Source: Solea solea
Taxonomy: Eukaryota > Chordata > Actinopteri > Pleuronectiformes > Soleidae
Length of the DNA: 64,000 nucleotides
Assembly (NCBI RefSeq): GCF_958295425.1
Contig: NC_081149.1
Span: forward strand, 15,320,090-15,384,089
Direction of reading: 5' to 3'
Notes under the pieces: generated by a model
Told to the model about the DNA's origin: nothing
The model's database searches: none
Seen by the model: only the letters and a program-made list of their open reading frames with translations
Part shown: piece after piece, positions 24,640 through 38,551 of the stretch
How positions within the stretch are numbered: the first letter of the stretch is position 1
Layout: each line of letters begins with the position of its first letter
Translations under genes and position numbers: made by a program

Positions 24640-25169
24640 CGTGCACATGCTTGTCCAATTAAACTCCTGACTGAAGCGTTAACTCAGCTAACATGTTGTT
24701 CCCGTCACCGAGAGAACAAACACACACCACACAAACTCCCATTTAAACTTAAAAAAGTACTTCCACAGAGACACTCACTCACTTTCGTGCCCACAGTCAA
24801 AGTCATCTCACACCAGTCATCGATACACACAGCTATCAAGAAGCCAATTAACGCCTGTTTTTTGTTTTTTTTTACACTACCATTGAAGTCACTGCCAGAA
24901 GAACAGAAGTATCTGTGTGTTTGCTGCAATGAGACAAAGTACAACTGGAGGCTTTGAATTCATCTACACCACACCATAATGTACAGGTAGAGATCTTGTT
25001 TTTGCAGAGATTGATTGCATCATCCAATCATCATTTTGGCTTATTCACACAGAGTTGCTGCTCAATTTAACACAAACCAGAGTTGAATTTATCCAAAGAC
25101 AATGACAGTGATGTATGTAAAATAAAAGTTTTTGCTTTTGTCTGCTGAGGTGTCTGTGGTGGTGTATTG

Positions 25170-25255
25170 TGTCCCTAACATTAGGAGAACGTTCTGGGAA
25201 CCAAAAGGGAACGTTCTCTAAAGGTTGAATGAAGGTTGTGAGAAAGAAACGTTCT
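25170..25255. repeat. AACGTTCT-type repeat fragment
   Basis: Contains GAGAACGTTCTGGGAACC, AAGGGAACGTTCTCTAAAGG and AAACGTTCTG within 70 bases. Each carries the palindromic core AACGTT. Repeats built of this word are common in teleosts. Confidence 0.5.
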
Positions 25256-27580
25256 GTCGATTGCTTTTTTTGCAGGGCTCATCTGAGTTATTAAAGATAA
25301 CGTTACATAAAATAAATACACATTTATTTGAATGAAATGCTTTTTTTAGTATTCTTTTTCGAATTGAATTTGTTATATTTTTTGTGTTTGTTTGAATAAC
25401 TTTTATTCAACTTACCTTCCACATACATTTTATGAACAAAAAGAAAAGAAAAACTATTTTAACTTTGACTCAGCAACACATAAGAAGACTAATAAAAAAC
25501 GAATTTTGTAAAGCCTATGTGACCTATAAACACACCCCCAGGATGTCCATATAAGGCGTTGTGTATTATTCTCACAGCAATTTACCATGGGTCCATCTGC
25601 AGCACAGATCCATGCCGCATGAGCACCAAGGGTTAATAAAAAAAAAAGCCAAATAAAATAAAATCATTTGTTATATTTTAGGTACAACATTTTAAGTCTG
25701 CCAACTAAGATAAGAGATACTACTTGATTCTTTGTGGCTATACTTTAAGGCTACTTGAAGCTACAAACCTGCTGCCGACAATCACAGAGTAGTCATCTAT
25801 GATGATGAATCCATGCTAATCCCCCTTTCATCACACCTAGTCATTCTCTCCAGCTGCCTCCCGCTCTCTCTGTGAATACCCGCCTGTTTAATGTATTACC
25901 CACCATGCAGCCCCTCTGCTTTCATCTAGCTAACCACACCACCTTGATGTTGGAGTAATGCTTAATTCAGAGTGGTTACAGCATCAAACGAACCGCAAGT
26001 CCAAACAACCCCAGAAACAAAAGGTCACCTGTGAAGTTGACGCCGGAAGTGGTTGTGTTTCTGTGCCTGTGTGCGGTGATGTGGGTGAGATATTGTTATG
26101 CACATGCACCTGATACATTTGTGGACGTTTGCATCATAAAAGACTTGTTTAAACACTGGAAGACACAAGACCACAAAGTGTTGCCTACTGATCAGAGGAT
26201 GTGATGCAGCTCACTGAAAATATATTCTTTCTGCACAAAACTCAGCATGAATTCCCCACGTCGCTACAAAACAATCAAAGTTGATTAAAACTGAGCAAAT
26301 GAGCACATGCAGCAGCTGACAATAAAGCCATGACGTATTGACAAAAAGATTGTCCTTTCTTTCCCAAGAGACACACATAGTGATGTGATGGAATATACAA
26401 AAGGGTATTCACATTGATAATAAGACTGAGGAACTCCTTTTGCTGCTCCATGTTGCTACTCCTATTCATCCTCTCTCCATGTCTCCCTCTTTTCCCCGCT
26501 CTTCCTCGAGTACAAAGGTCTCCTCCAGGTCAGACTCATACAAAGGTGCAGCAAATAATAGATGAGGGTGCATCACTCTGCAATAACCCTTCTGTAATGA
26601 CCTCGTCAAACAGTCCTGCCCTTAAAACTCTCCCTTCTTAAGAGCTGTCACTCATCAGATTTCAGCCATCTCTGTCTTAAATCATAATTCAAACAGTGTA
26701 TCAGAATGCACAATGGCAGCTATACAAGCTATACAGCAATCCATCAAGATACAGGGCTGAGAATGAGACTGCATGTCTGATGAGGAGCAGAAACAACACA
26801 ACGCTGCAGCATTCTGCTGATTGGGTAAACTTTTCTTTTTCAAACTGTACACCCACTGACCTGACGTTTGAATATTTTTCTCACTGCCTTGTGATTTTGA
26901 CACCTCATAGATTTTGCATCTAACTGATAAAAAAAATAAAAAATTCTTGAATGCAGAGGCAGTTAATTCATTTTAACTAGACGAGGGAAACACATTGATT
27001 AAATATTATAAATTCAATCACTGGTCTTGATGAAGTGTGTGACAAAGTGAGAGCAGTGCAGTATGCAGATATGGAAGCAAACAGGCAGCATGTGACTAGA
27101 CATAGGTAAGAGCATGTATTGTATTCTATCAGGGTGATTAGTTCTATGTTTATTCAATTCAAGGAGGAGGTGACTACACTTTCATGCATCTGTATATGAA
27201 GCACACACCTGGCTTTGTGCAAATCAAGCAAAACCTGTCTGTGTGCACATCTAATGCTCACTAATTAATTCTGTTCAACAAACAACAAGTGGTCCTGGCC
27301 ACAAAACAATCAAGTTCATCACGTTGACAGTTCTTGTTAGTCTAGGTTTTTCTAGCCTGGCTTTACACTGATCACAATAAAACTGGTAACTGCTAAAATG
27401 ATAAGTTTTACATGACGTGCCATCACAGAGGTTTAAAAGTGAAACCAACACAAACCTATTATCTGTTTTATTGTTGTGGCTGATCAGTGTCTGTTTGTGT
27501 GTGATGTGCCAACCTTCTCATGTGCCTCCTCATCTGTGAATATGCACACCCAAAAATGTCAGAAACAAACCAAGCAACTT

Positions 27581-27890
27581 AAAAGTCCAGTGTGTAACAT
27601 TTAGGCAGGGTTTATTGTGAGAAAACACAACAACGTTTCAGATTACGGAAAAGGTGGGGACAACGCTTCTTGTTTCTGATTGGACAGAACCTGAGTCTGT
27701 TCATAATTTGTTCAATGGATGCAGCCAGAGAAACATGCTAAAATATAAGCTGTCAAGAAATAACGCTTTGCGAATGGTCAGCTGCACGGAAGTGTAGACA
27801 GTGTGATGCGCTTTGAAGGCAGACAACAGCCGTGTCTCAATTCAGGGTCTGCATCCTGTGAAGTGCACAGCCAAGGGAGGAGATGACTCC
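27581..27890. repeat. Fused fragments of dispersed fish repeats
   Basis: The left end, AAAGTCCAGTGTGTAACATT, and the right part, CCGTGTCTCAATTCAGGGTC followed by TGCATCC, each match well-known ends of common fish interspersed elements, from memory. The middle is less clear. Boundaries are approximate. Confidence 0.45.
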
Positions 27891-27904
27891 GTCGGCGATG
27901 GGAG

Positions 27905-28030
27905 TAACAGTGTTAAAAATAAACAGTGTTACTAACGGCGTTACTTTTTTCAGTAATAAGTAATCTAATTAATTACCGTTACCGTTACTGCCAAAAAATG
28001 TGGCGCATTACTTTAATTATTAGCTCATTG
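27905..28030. repeat. hAT-like element fragment (GTTACT-rich)
   Basis: Reads AACGGCGTTACTTTTTTCAG, then AGTAATCTAATTAATTACCG and AAATGTGGCGCATTAC. These are characteristic of the 5' part of a BED-type hAT transposon family common in fish. No transposase frame remains. Confidence 0.55.
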
Positions 28031-28289
28031 AAGCTGTTTTCATCAGACCAACTAGATCTCTAAACCGAGAGGCAAAGTTTTTTTGTTTTTCTTTACTCTC
28101 CTTCCACATAAGTGATGATGATTGACTGAGGTAGAGTAAAATCTCATTGTAGGCCAATCAGAGGCAGAGTTGGGCTGGTGACACAAACGAAAAGCAATCA
28201 TAGTCCCACACACAACAACGAGTAAATGATAAACAACATGTTAAATGGCGAGCCCGGTTATATATGTGTGTATACACATATACATGTAT

Positions 28290-28311
28290 GTATATATATA
28301 TATATATATAT
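28290..28311. repeat. (TA)n microsatellite
   Basis: An uninterrupted TA run within a wider TATATG/TACACA-rich patch, some 300 bases before the satellite array. Confidence 0.85.
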
Positions 28312-31059
28312 TTACATATTACATTACATATTATAATTGAACATGCACATGAATTTTAAGTTCTGTAAAAGAGGGGTGGAGGAGGGGTATAGGTTTGTTT
28401 TTAGAGTTTTCTCGTGCCTTTGGGCATTCTTTTATTTAAGTGTTTCTGAACAGCGTTTTTGCTTTTGCCTTCGGCATTCTTTTTTGTTAATGTTTTTTGA
28501 GAGAGCAATAAAGCCTCCTATTTTAATTTCACGTATCTGACTCAGTCTCGTGAATCTTGAATCCAAGCTCTGTGGTATATAGCCTGACATTCATTCAGTT
28601 ACTTTAAATTTTAGTATGTCATCCAAGATGTCACAAAAAAGGTTGAACTATAGTATGTCGTCCAAAATGTGACAAAAAAGTCATAGGTTAGTATGTCGTC
28701 CAAAATGTGACAAAAAAGTCATGCTATAGTTTGTCGTCCAAAATGTGACAGAAACGTCATACTATAGTATGTCGTCCAAATTGTGATAAAAAAGTCATAC
28801 TATAGTATGTCGTCCAAATTTTGACAAAAAAGTCATACTATAGTATGTCGTCCAAAATGTGACCAAAAAGTCATACTATAGTATGTCGTCCAAATTGTGA
28901 CGAAAAAGTCATACTATAGTATGTCGTCCAAATTTTGACAAAAAAGTCATACTATAGTATGTCGTCCAAAATGTGACCAAAAAGTCATACTATAGTATGT
29001 CGTCCAAATTGTGACGAAAAAGTCATACTATAGTATGTCGTCCAAAATGTGACAAAAAAGTCATAGGTTAGTATGACGTCCAAAATGTGACAAAAAAGTC
29101 ATACTATAGTATGTCGTCCAAAATGTGACAAAAAAGTCATAGGTCAGTATGTCGTCCAAAATGTGACAAAAAAGTCATACTATAGTATGTCGTCCAAAAT
29201 GTGACAAAAAAGTCATAGGTTAGTATGTCGTCCAAAATGTGACAAAAAAGTCATAGGTTAGTATGTCGTCCAAAATGTGACCAAAAAGTCGTACTATAGT
29301 ATGTCGTCCAAATTGTGATGAAAAAGTCATACTATAGTATGTCGTCCAAATTTTGACAAAAAAGTCATACTATAGTATGTCCTCCAAATTGTGATGAAAA
29401 AGTCAAACTACAGTATGTCGTCCAAAATGTGACAAAAAGGTCATAGGTTAGTATGTCGTCCAAAATGTGACAAAAAAGTCATAGGTTAGTATGTCGTCCA
29501 AAATGTGACAAAAAGTCATAGGTTAGTATGTCGTCCAAAATGTGACAAAAAAGTCTTACTATAGTATGTCATCCAAATTGTGATGAAAAAGTCATAGGTT
29601 AGTATGTCGTCCAAAATGTGATGAAAAAGTCATAGGTTAGTAAGTCGTCCAAAATGTGACAAAAAAGTCATAGGTTAGTATGTCGTCCAAAATGTGACAA
29701 AAAAGTCATAGGTCAGTATGACGTCCAAAATGTGACAAAAAAGTCATACTATAGTTTGTCGTCCAAAATGTGACAAAAACGTCATACTATAGAATGTCGT
29801 CCAAATTGTGATGAAAAAGTCATACTATAGTATGTCGTCCAAATTTTGACAAAAAAGTCATAGGTTAGTATGTCATCCAAAATGTGACAAAAAAGTCATA
29901 GGTTAGTATGACGTCCAAAATGTGACAAAAAAGTCATACTTTAGTATGTCGTCCAAAATGTGACAAAAAAGTCATAGGTTAGTATGTCGTCCAAATTGTG
30001 ATGAAAAAGTCATACTATAGTATGTCGTCCAAATTTTGACAAAAAAGTCATACTATAGTATGTCGTCCAAATTTTGACAAAAAAGTCATACTATAGTATG
30101 TCGTCCAAAATGTGACCAAAAAGTCATACTATAGTATGTCGTCCAAATTGTGATGAAAAAGTCATACTATAGTATGTCGTCCAAATTTTGACAAAAAAGT
30201 CATACTATAGTATGTCCTCCAAATTGTGATGAAAAAGTCAAACTACAGTATGTCGTCCAAAATGTGACAAAAAGGTCATAGGTTAGTATGTCGTCCAAAA
30301 TGTGACAAAAAAGTCATACTATAGTATGTCGTCCAAAATGTGACAAAAAAGTCATAGTATAGTATGTCGTCCAAAATGTGACAAAAAAGTCATAGGTTAG
30401 TATGACGTCCAAAATGTGACAAAAAAGTCATACTATAGTATGTCGTCCAAAATGTGACCAAAAAGTCATACTATAGTATGTCGTCCAAAATGTGACAAAA
30501 AAGTCATACTTTAGTATGTCTTCTAAAATTTGACAAAAAAGTCATAGGTTAGTATGTCGTCCAAAATGTGACAAAAAAGTCATACTTTAGTATGTCGTCC
30601 AAAATGTGACACAAAAGTCATAGGTTAGTATGTCGTCCAAATTTTGACAAAAAAGTCATACTATAGTATGTCGTCCAAAATGTGACAAAAAAGTCATAGG
30701 TTAGTATGTCGTCCAAAATGTGACAAAAAAGTCATAGGTTAGTATGTCGTCCAAATTTTGACAAAAAAGTCATACTATAGTATGTCGTCCAAAATGTGAC
30801 ATAAAAGTCATAGGTTAGTATGTCGTCCAAAATGTGACAAAAAAGTCATAGTTTAGTATGTCGTCCAAATTTTGACAAAAAAGTCATACTATAATATGTC
30901 ATCCAAAATGTGACCAAAAAGTCATACTATAGTATGTCGTCCAAATTGTGATGAAAAAGTCATACTATAGTATTTCGTCCAAAATGTGACAAAAAAGTCA
31001 TAGGTTAGTATGACGTCCAAAATGTGAGAAATACAAGACGTGTGTCCAAGTGACAAAGA

Positions 31060-31131
31060 GCCCTAATGGCCTAAAGGATAAAACACTGGTTTCCTCAGCC
31101 AGTGTTCATGGGTTCAAGTCCCACCTGAGGC
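31060..31131 (+). pseudogene. tRNA-Arg(CCT)-like cassette, copy 1
   Basis: Exactly 72 bases fold on the tRNA plan: 7-base acceptor arm, D arm, a 5-bp anticodon stem (CTGGT/GCCAG) with loop TTCCTCA (anticodon CCT), T arm and loop. A box TGGCCTAAAGG and B box GGTTCAAGTCC match the Pol III consensus. The acceptor stem has two mismatches, the D stem is broken (GCCT against AAAC), and position 49-65 is mismatched, so this is a tRNA-derived pseudogene and not a working tRNA. It closely resembles vertebrate tRNA-Arg(CCT). It is inserted inside a satellite unit. Confidence 0.75.
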
Positions 31132-34100
31132 AGCGCAATCACAGATTGGAATATTTGAAAAGAAAGTCATACTTTAGTATGTCTTCCAAAAAAGTCATAG
31201 GTTAGTATGTCGTCCAAAATGTGACAAAAAAGTCATACTTTAGTATGTCGTCCAAAATGTGACAAAAAAGTCATAGGTTAGTATGTCGTCCAAAATGTGA
31301 CAAAAAAGTCATAGTTTAGTATGTCGTCCAAAATGTGATGAAAAAGTCATACTATAGTATGTCGTCCAAAATGTGACAAAAAAGTCATAGGTTAGTATGA
31401 CGTCCAAAATGTGACAAAAAAGTCATACTATAGTATGTCGTCCAAAATGTGACAAAAAAGTCATAGGTCAGTATGTCGTCCAAAATGTGACAAAAAAGTC
31501 ATAGTTTAGTATGTCGTCCAAAATGTGATGAAAAAGTCATACTATAGTATGACTTCCAAAATGTGACAAAAAAGTCATAGGTTAGTATGACGTCCAAAAT
31601 GTGACAAAAAAGTCATACTATAGTATGTCGTCCAAAATGTGACAAAAAAGTCATAGGTCAGTATGTCGTCCAAAATGTGACAAAAAAGTCATAGGTTAGT
31701 ATGTCGTCCAAATTTTGACAAAAAAGTCATACTATAGTATGTCGTCCAAAATGTGACAAAAAAGTCATACTATAGTATGTCGTCCAAATGTGACAAAAAA
31801 GTCATAGGTTAGTATGTCGTCCAAATTTTGACAAAAAAGTCATACTATAGTATGTCGCCCAAAATGTGACCAAAAAGTCATACTATAGTATGTCCTCCAA
31901 ATTGTGATGAAAAAGTCAAACTACAGTATGTCGTCCAAAAAGTGACAAAAAGGTCATAGGATAGTACATCGTCCAAATTTTGACAAAAAAGTCATACTTT
32001 AGTATGTCCTCCAAATTGTGATGAAAAAGTCAAACTACAGTATGTCGTCCAAAATGTGACAAAAAGGTCATAGGATAGTACATCGTCCAAATTTTGACAA
32101 AAAAGTCATACTTTAGTATGTCGTCCAAAATGTGACAAAAAAGTCATAGGTTAGTATGTCGTCCAAAATGTGACAAAAAAGTCATAGGTTAGTATGTCGT
32201 CCAAAATGTGACAAAAAAGTCATAGTTTAGTATGTCGTCCAAATTTTGACAAAAAAGTCATACTATAGTATGTCGTCCAAAATGTGACAAAAAAGTCATA
32301 GGTCAGTATGTCGTCCAAAATGTGACAAAAAAGTCATAGGTTAGTATGTCGTCCAAAATGTGACCAAAAAGTCATACTATAGTATGTCGTCCAAAATGTG
32401 ACAAAAAAGTCATAGGTTAGTATGTCGTCCAAAATGTGACCAAAAAGTCATACTATAGTATGTCCTCCAAATTGTGATGAAAAAGTCAAACTACAGTATG
32501 TCGTCCAAAATGTGACAAAAAGGTCATAGGTTAGTATGTCGTCCAAAATGTGACAAAAAAGTCATAGGTTAGTATGTCGTCCAAATTGTGATGAAAAAGT
32601 CATACTATAGTATGTCGTCCAAAATGTGACAAAAAAGTCACACTTTTAATATGTCTTCCAAAATGTGACAAAAAAGTCATACTTAAGTATGTCTTCCAGA
32701 ATTTGACAAAAAAGTCATAGGTTTGTATGTCGTCCAAAATGTGACAAAAAAGTCATATTTTAGTATGTCTTCTAAAATTTGACAAAAAAGTCATAAAATA
32801 GTATGTCGTCCAAAATGTGACAAAAAAGTCATACTTTAGTATGTCTTCCAAAATTTTACAAAAAAGTCATAGGTTAGTTTGTTGTCCAAAATGTGACAAA
32901 AAAGTCATACTTTAGTATGTCGTCCAAAATGTGAGAAAAAAGTCATACTTTAGTATGTCGTCCAAAATGTGACAAAAAAGTCATAGGTTAGTATGTCGTC
33001 CAAAATGTGACAAAAAAGTCAGTTTAGTATGTCGTCCAAATTTTGACAAAAAAGTCATACTAAAGTATGTCGTCCAAAATGTGACCAAAAAGTCATACTA
33101 TAGTATGTCCTCCATATTGTGATGAAAAAGTCAAACTACAGTATGTCGTCCAAAATGTGACAAAAAGGTCATAGGTTAGTATGTCGTCCAAAATGTGACA
33201 AAAAAGTCATAGGTTAGTATGTCGTCCAAATTGTGATGAAAAAGTCATACTATAGTATGTCATCCAAAATGTGACAAAAAAGTCATAGGTTAGTATGTCG
33301 TCCAAAATGTGACAAAAAAGTCATAGTTTAGTATGTCGTCCAAAATGTGATGAAAAAGTCATACTATAGTATGTCGTCCAAAATGTGACAAAAAAGTCAT
33401 AGGTTAGTATGACGTCCAAAATGTGACAAAAAAGTCATAGGTTAGTATGTCGTCCAAATTGTGATGAAAAAGTCATACTATAGTATGTCGTCCAAAATGT
33501 GACAAAAAAGTCACACTTTTAATATGTCTTCCAAAATGTGGCAAAAAAGTCATACTTAAGTATGTCTTCTAAAATTTGACAAAAAAGTCATACTATAGTA
33601 TGTCGTCCAAAATGTGACAAAAAAGTCATATTTTAGTATGTCTTCTAAAATGTGACAAAAAAGTCATACTTTAGTATGTCGTCCAAAATGTGACAAAAAA
33701 GTCATAGGTTAGTATGTCGTCCAAAATGTGACAAAAAAGTCATAGTTTAGTCTGTCGTCCAAATTTTGACAAAAAAGTCATACTATAGTATGTCGTCCAA
33801 AATGTGACCAAAAAGTCATACTATAGTATGTCCTCCATATTGTGATGAAAAAGTCAAACTACAGTATGTCGTCCAAAATGTGACAAAAAGGTCATAGGTT
33901 AGTATGTCGTCCAAAATGTGACAAAAAAGTCATAGGTTAGTATGTCGTCCAAATTGTGATGAAAAAGTCATACTATAGTATGTCATCCAAAATGTGACAA
34001 AAAAGTCATAGGTTAGTATGTCGTCCAAAATGTGACAAAAAAGTCATAGTTTAGTATGTCGTCCAAAATGTGATGAAAAAGTCATACTATAGTATGTCGT

Positions 34101-37100
34101 CCAAAATGTGACAAAAAAGTCGTAGGTTAGTATGACGTCCAAAATGTGACAAAAAAGTCATACTATAGTATGTCGTCCAAAATGTGACAAAAAAGTCATA
34201 GGTCAGTATGTCGTCCAAAATGTGACAAAAAAGTCATAGTTTAGTATGTCGTCCAAAATGTGATGAAAAAGTCATACTATAGTATGTCGTCCAAAATGTG
34301 ACAAAAAAGTCATAGGTTAGTATGACGTCCAAAATGTGACAAAAAAGTCATAGGTTAGTATGTCGTCCAAATTGTGATGAAAAAGTCATACTATAGTATG
34401 TCGTCCAAAATGTGACAAAAAAGTCATAGGTTAGTATGTCGTCCAAATTTTGACAAAAAAGTCATACTATAGTATGTCGTCCAAAATGTGACAAAAAAGT
34501 CATAGGTTAGTATGTCGTCCAAAATGTGACAAAAAAGTCATAGGTTAGTATGTCGTCCAAATTTTGACAAAAAAGTCATACTATAGTATGTCGCCCAAAA
34601 TGTGACCAAAAAGTCATACTATAGTATGTCCTCCAAATTGTGATGAAAAAGTCAAACTACAGTATGTCGTCCAAAAAGTGACAAAAAGGTCATTGGATAG
34701 TACATCGTCCAAATTTTGACAAAAAAGTCATACTTAAGTATGTCCTCCAAATTGTGATGAAAAAGTCAAACTACAGTATGTCGTCCAAAATGTGACAAAA
34801 AGGTCATAGGATAGTACATCGTCCAAATTTTGACAAAAAAGTCATACTTTAGTATGTCGTCCAAAATGTGACAAAAAAGTCATAGGTTAGTATGTCGTCC
34901 AAAATGTGACAAAAAAGTCATAGTTTAGTATGTCGTCCAAATTTTGACAAAAAAGTCATACTATAGTATGTCGTCCAAAATGTGACAAAAAAGTCATAGG
35001 TCAGTATGTCGTCCAAAATGTGACAAAAAAGTCATAGGTTAGTATGTCGTCCAAAATGTGACAAAAAAGTCATACTATAGTATGTCGTCCAAAATGTGTC
35101 AAAAAAGTCATAGGTTAGTATGTCGTCCAAAATGTGACCAAAAAGTCATACTATAGTATGTCCTCCAAATTGTGATGAAAAAGTCAAACTACAGTATGTC
35201 GTCCAAAATGTGACAAAAAGGTCATAGGTTAGTATGTCGTCCAAAATGTGACAAAAAAGTCATAGGTTAGTATGTCGTCCAAATTGTGATGAAAAAGTCA
35301 TACTATAGTATGTCGTCCAAAATGTGACAAAAAAGTCACACTTTTAATATGTCTTCCAAAATGTGACAAAAAAGTCATACTTAAGTATGTCTTCCAAAAT
35401 TTGACAAAAAAGTCATAGGTTAGTATGTTGTCCAAAATGTGACAAAAAAGTCATACTATAGTATGTCGTCCAAAATGTGACAAAAAAGTCATACTTTAGT
35501 ATGTCTTCCAAAATTTTACAAAAAAGTCATAGGTTAGTATGTTGTCCAAAATGTGACAAAAAAGTCATACTTTAGTATGTCGTCCAAAATGTGACAAAAA
35601 AGTCATAGGTTAGTATGTCGTCCAAAATGTGACAAAAAAGTCATAGTTTAGTATGTCGTCCAAATTTTGACAAAAAAGTCATACTATAGTATGTCGTCCA
35701 AAATGTGACCAAAAAGTCATACTATAGTATGTCCTCCATATTGTGATGAAAAAGTCAAACTACAGTATGTCGTCCAAAATGTGACAAAAAGGTCATAGGT
35801 TAGTATGTCGTCCAAAATGTGACAAAAAAGTCATAGGTTAGTATGTCGTCCAAATTGTGATGAAAAAGTCATACTATAGTATGTCATCCAAAATGTGACA
35901 AAAAAGTCATAGGTTAGTATGTCGTCCAAAATGTGACAAAAAAGTCATAGTTTAGTATGTCGTCCAAAATGTGATGAAAAAGTCATACTATAGTATGTCG
36001 TCCAAAATGTGACAAAAAAGTCATAGGTTAGTATGACGTCCAAAATGTGACAAAAAAGTCATACTATAGTATGTCGTCCAAAATGTGACAAAAAAGTCAT
36101 AGGTCAGTATGTCGTCCAAAATGTGACAAAAAAGTCATAGTTTAGTATGTCGTCCAAAATGTGATGAAAAAGTCATACTATAGTATGTCGTCCAAAATGT
36201 GACAAAAAAGTCATAGGTTAGTATGACGTCCAAAATGTGACAAAAAAGTCATACTATAGTATGTCGTCCAAAATTTGACAAAAAAGTCATAGGTCAGTAT
36301 GTCGTCCAAAATGTGGCAAAAAAGTCATAGTTTAGTATGTCGTCCAAAATGTGATGAAAAAGTCATACTATAGTATGTCGTCCAAAATGTGACAAAAAAG
36401 TCATAGGTTAGTATGACGTCCAAAATGTGACAAAAAAGTCATACTATAGTATGTCGTCCAAAATGTGACAAAAAAGTCATAGGCCAGTATGTCGTCCAAA
36501 ATGTGACAAAAAAGTCATAGGTTAGTATGTCGTCCAAATTTTGACAAAAAAGTCATACTATAGTATGTCGCCCAAAATGTGACCAAAAAGTCATACTATA
36601 GTATGTCCTCCAAATTGTGAGGAAGAAGTCAAACTACAGTATGTCGCCCAAAATGTGACCAAAAAGTCATACTATAGTATGTCCTCCAAATTGTGATGAA
36701 GAAGTCAAACTACAGTATGTCGTCCAAAAAGTGACAAAAAGGTCATAGGATAGTACATCGTCCAAATTTTGACAAAAAAGTCATACTTTAGTATGTCCTC
36801 CAAATTGTGATGAAAAAGTCAAACTACAGTATGTCGTCCAAAATGTGACAAAAAGGTCATAGGATAGTACATCGTCCAAATTTTGACAAAAAAGTCATAC
36901 TTTAGTATGTCGTCCAAAATGTGACAAAAAAGTCATAGGTTAGTATGTCGTCCAAAATGTGACAAAAAAGTCATACTATAGTATGTCGTCCAAATTGTGA
37001 TGAAAAAGTCATACTATAGTATGTCGTCCAAAATGTGACAAAAAAGTCATATGTTAGTATGACGTCCAAAATGTGAGAAATACAAGACGTGTGTCCCAGT

Positions 37101-37108
37101 GACAAAGA

Positions 37109-37180
37109 GCCCTAATGGCCTAAAGGATAAAACGCTGGCTTTCTCAGCCAGTGTTCATGGGTTCAAGTCCCACCTGAGGC
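37109..37180 (+). pseudogene. tRNA-Arg(TCT)-like cassette, copy 2
   Basis: Same 72-base cassette, with anticodon stem CTGGC/GCCAG and loop TTTCTCA, so the anticodon position reads TCT, still an arginine anticodon. A and B boxes are intact; acceptor and D stems are damaged as in copy 1. Confidence 0.75.
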
Positions 37181-37847
37181 AGTGCAATCACAGATTGGAA
37201 TATTTGACAAGAAAGTCATACTTTAGTATGTCCTCCAAATTGTGATGAAAAAGTCAAACTACAGTATGTCGTCCAAAATGTGACAAAAAGGTCATAGGAT
37301 AGTACATCGTCCAAATTTTGACAAAAAAGTCATACTTTAGTATGTCGTCCAAAATGTGACAAAAAAGTCATAGGTTAGTATGTCGTCCAAAATGTGACAA
37401 AAAAGTCATAGTTTAGTATGTCGTCCAAATTTTGACAAAAAAGTCATACTATAGTATGTCGTCCAAAATGTGACAAAAAAGTCATAGGTCAGTATGTCGT
37501 CCAAAATGTGACAAAAAAGTCATAGGTTAGTATGTCGTCCAAAATGTGACAAAAAAGTCATACTATAGTATGTCGTCCAAAATGTGACAAAAAAGTCATA
37601 GGTTAGTATGTCGTCCAAAATGTGACAAAAAAGTCATAGGTTAGTATGTTGTCCAAATTTTGACAAAAAAGTCATACTATAGTATGTCGTCCAAAATGTG
37701 ACCAAAAAGTCATACTATAGTATGCCGTCCAAATTGTGATGAAAAAGTCATACTATAGTATTTCGTCCAAAATGTGACAAAAAAGTCATAGGTTAGTATG
37801 ACGTCCAAAATGTGAGAAATACAAGACGTGTGTCCAAGTGGCAAAGA

Positions 37848-37919
37848 GCCCTAATGGCCTATAGGATAAAACACTGGCTTCCTCGGCCAGTGTTCATGGG
37901 TTCAAGTCCCACCTGAGGC
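37848..37919 (+). pseudogene. tRNA-Arg(CCT)-like cassette, copy 3
   Basis: 72 bases, loop TTCCTCG, anticodon CCT. The A box is TGGCCTATAGG in this copy and the B box is intact. It is repeated almost exactly 1361 bases downstream as copy 5. Confidence 0.75.
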
Positions 37920-38500
37920 AGCGCAATCACAGATTGGAATATTTGAAAAGAAAGTCATACTTTAGTATGTCTTCCAAAAAAGTCATACTATAGTACATCG
38001 TCCAAAATTTGACAAAAAAGTCATACTTTAGTATGTCGTCCAAAATGTGACAAAAAAGTCATAGGTTAGTATGTCGTCCAAAATGTGACAAAAAAGTCAT
38101 AGTTTAGTATGTCGTCCAAAATGTGATGAAAAAGTCATACTATAGTATGTCGTCCAAAATGTGACAAAAAAGTCATAGGTTAGTATGACGTCCAAAATGT
38201 GACAAAAAAGTCATACTATAGTATGTCGTCCAAAATGTGACAAAAAAGTCATAGGTCAGTATGTCGTCCAAAATGTGACAAAAAAGTCATAGGTTAGTAT
38301 GTCGTCCAAATTTTGACAAAAAAGTCATACTATAGTATGTCGTCCAAAATGTGACCAAAAAGTCATACTATAGTATGTCGTCCAAATTGTGATGAAAAAG
38401 TCATACTATAGTATGTCGTCCAAAATGTGACAAAAAAGTCATATGTTAGTATGACGTCCAAAATGTGAGAAATACAAGACGTGTGTCCCAGTGACAAAGA

Positions 38501-38551
38501 GCCCTAATGGCCTAAAGGATAAAACGCTGGCTTTCTCAGCCAGTGTTCATC
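38501..38551 (+). pseudogene. tRNA-Arg(TCT)-like cassette, copy 4, B box deleted
   Basis: Matches copy 2 up to TGTTCAT, then lacks the 21 bases holding the whole T arm and B box, and resumes at CAGTGCAATC. Without the B box it should not recruit Pol III by itself. Confidence 0.75.

Larger units (their letters stand above)
19831..28611. other. Intergenic region between gpr139 and the satellite array
   Basis: No protein gene was found. The region is AT-rich and holds two long GT runs, the hairpin at 21621-21651, and worn dispersed repeats near 21610, 24390, 25170, 27580 and 27900. Near 28370-28560 a T-rich stretch ends in AATAAA, which could be the 3' end of an old retroelement, but this is weak. 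Confidence 0.6.

Noticed and set aside
28370..28560. Solo LTR with AATAAA and R/U5-like sequence just before the satellite
   Set aside because: There is an AATAAAGCCTCC-like 3' end but no clear TG...CA ends, no target duplication and no primer-binding site, so it is not supported.
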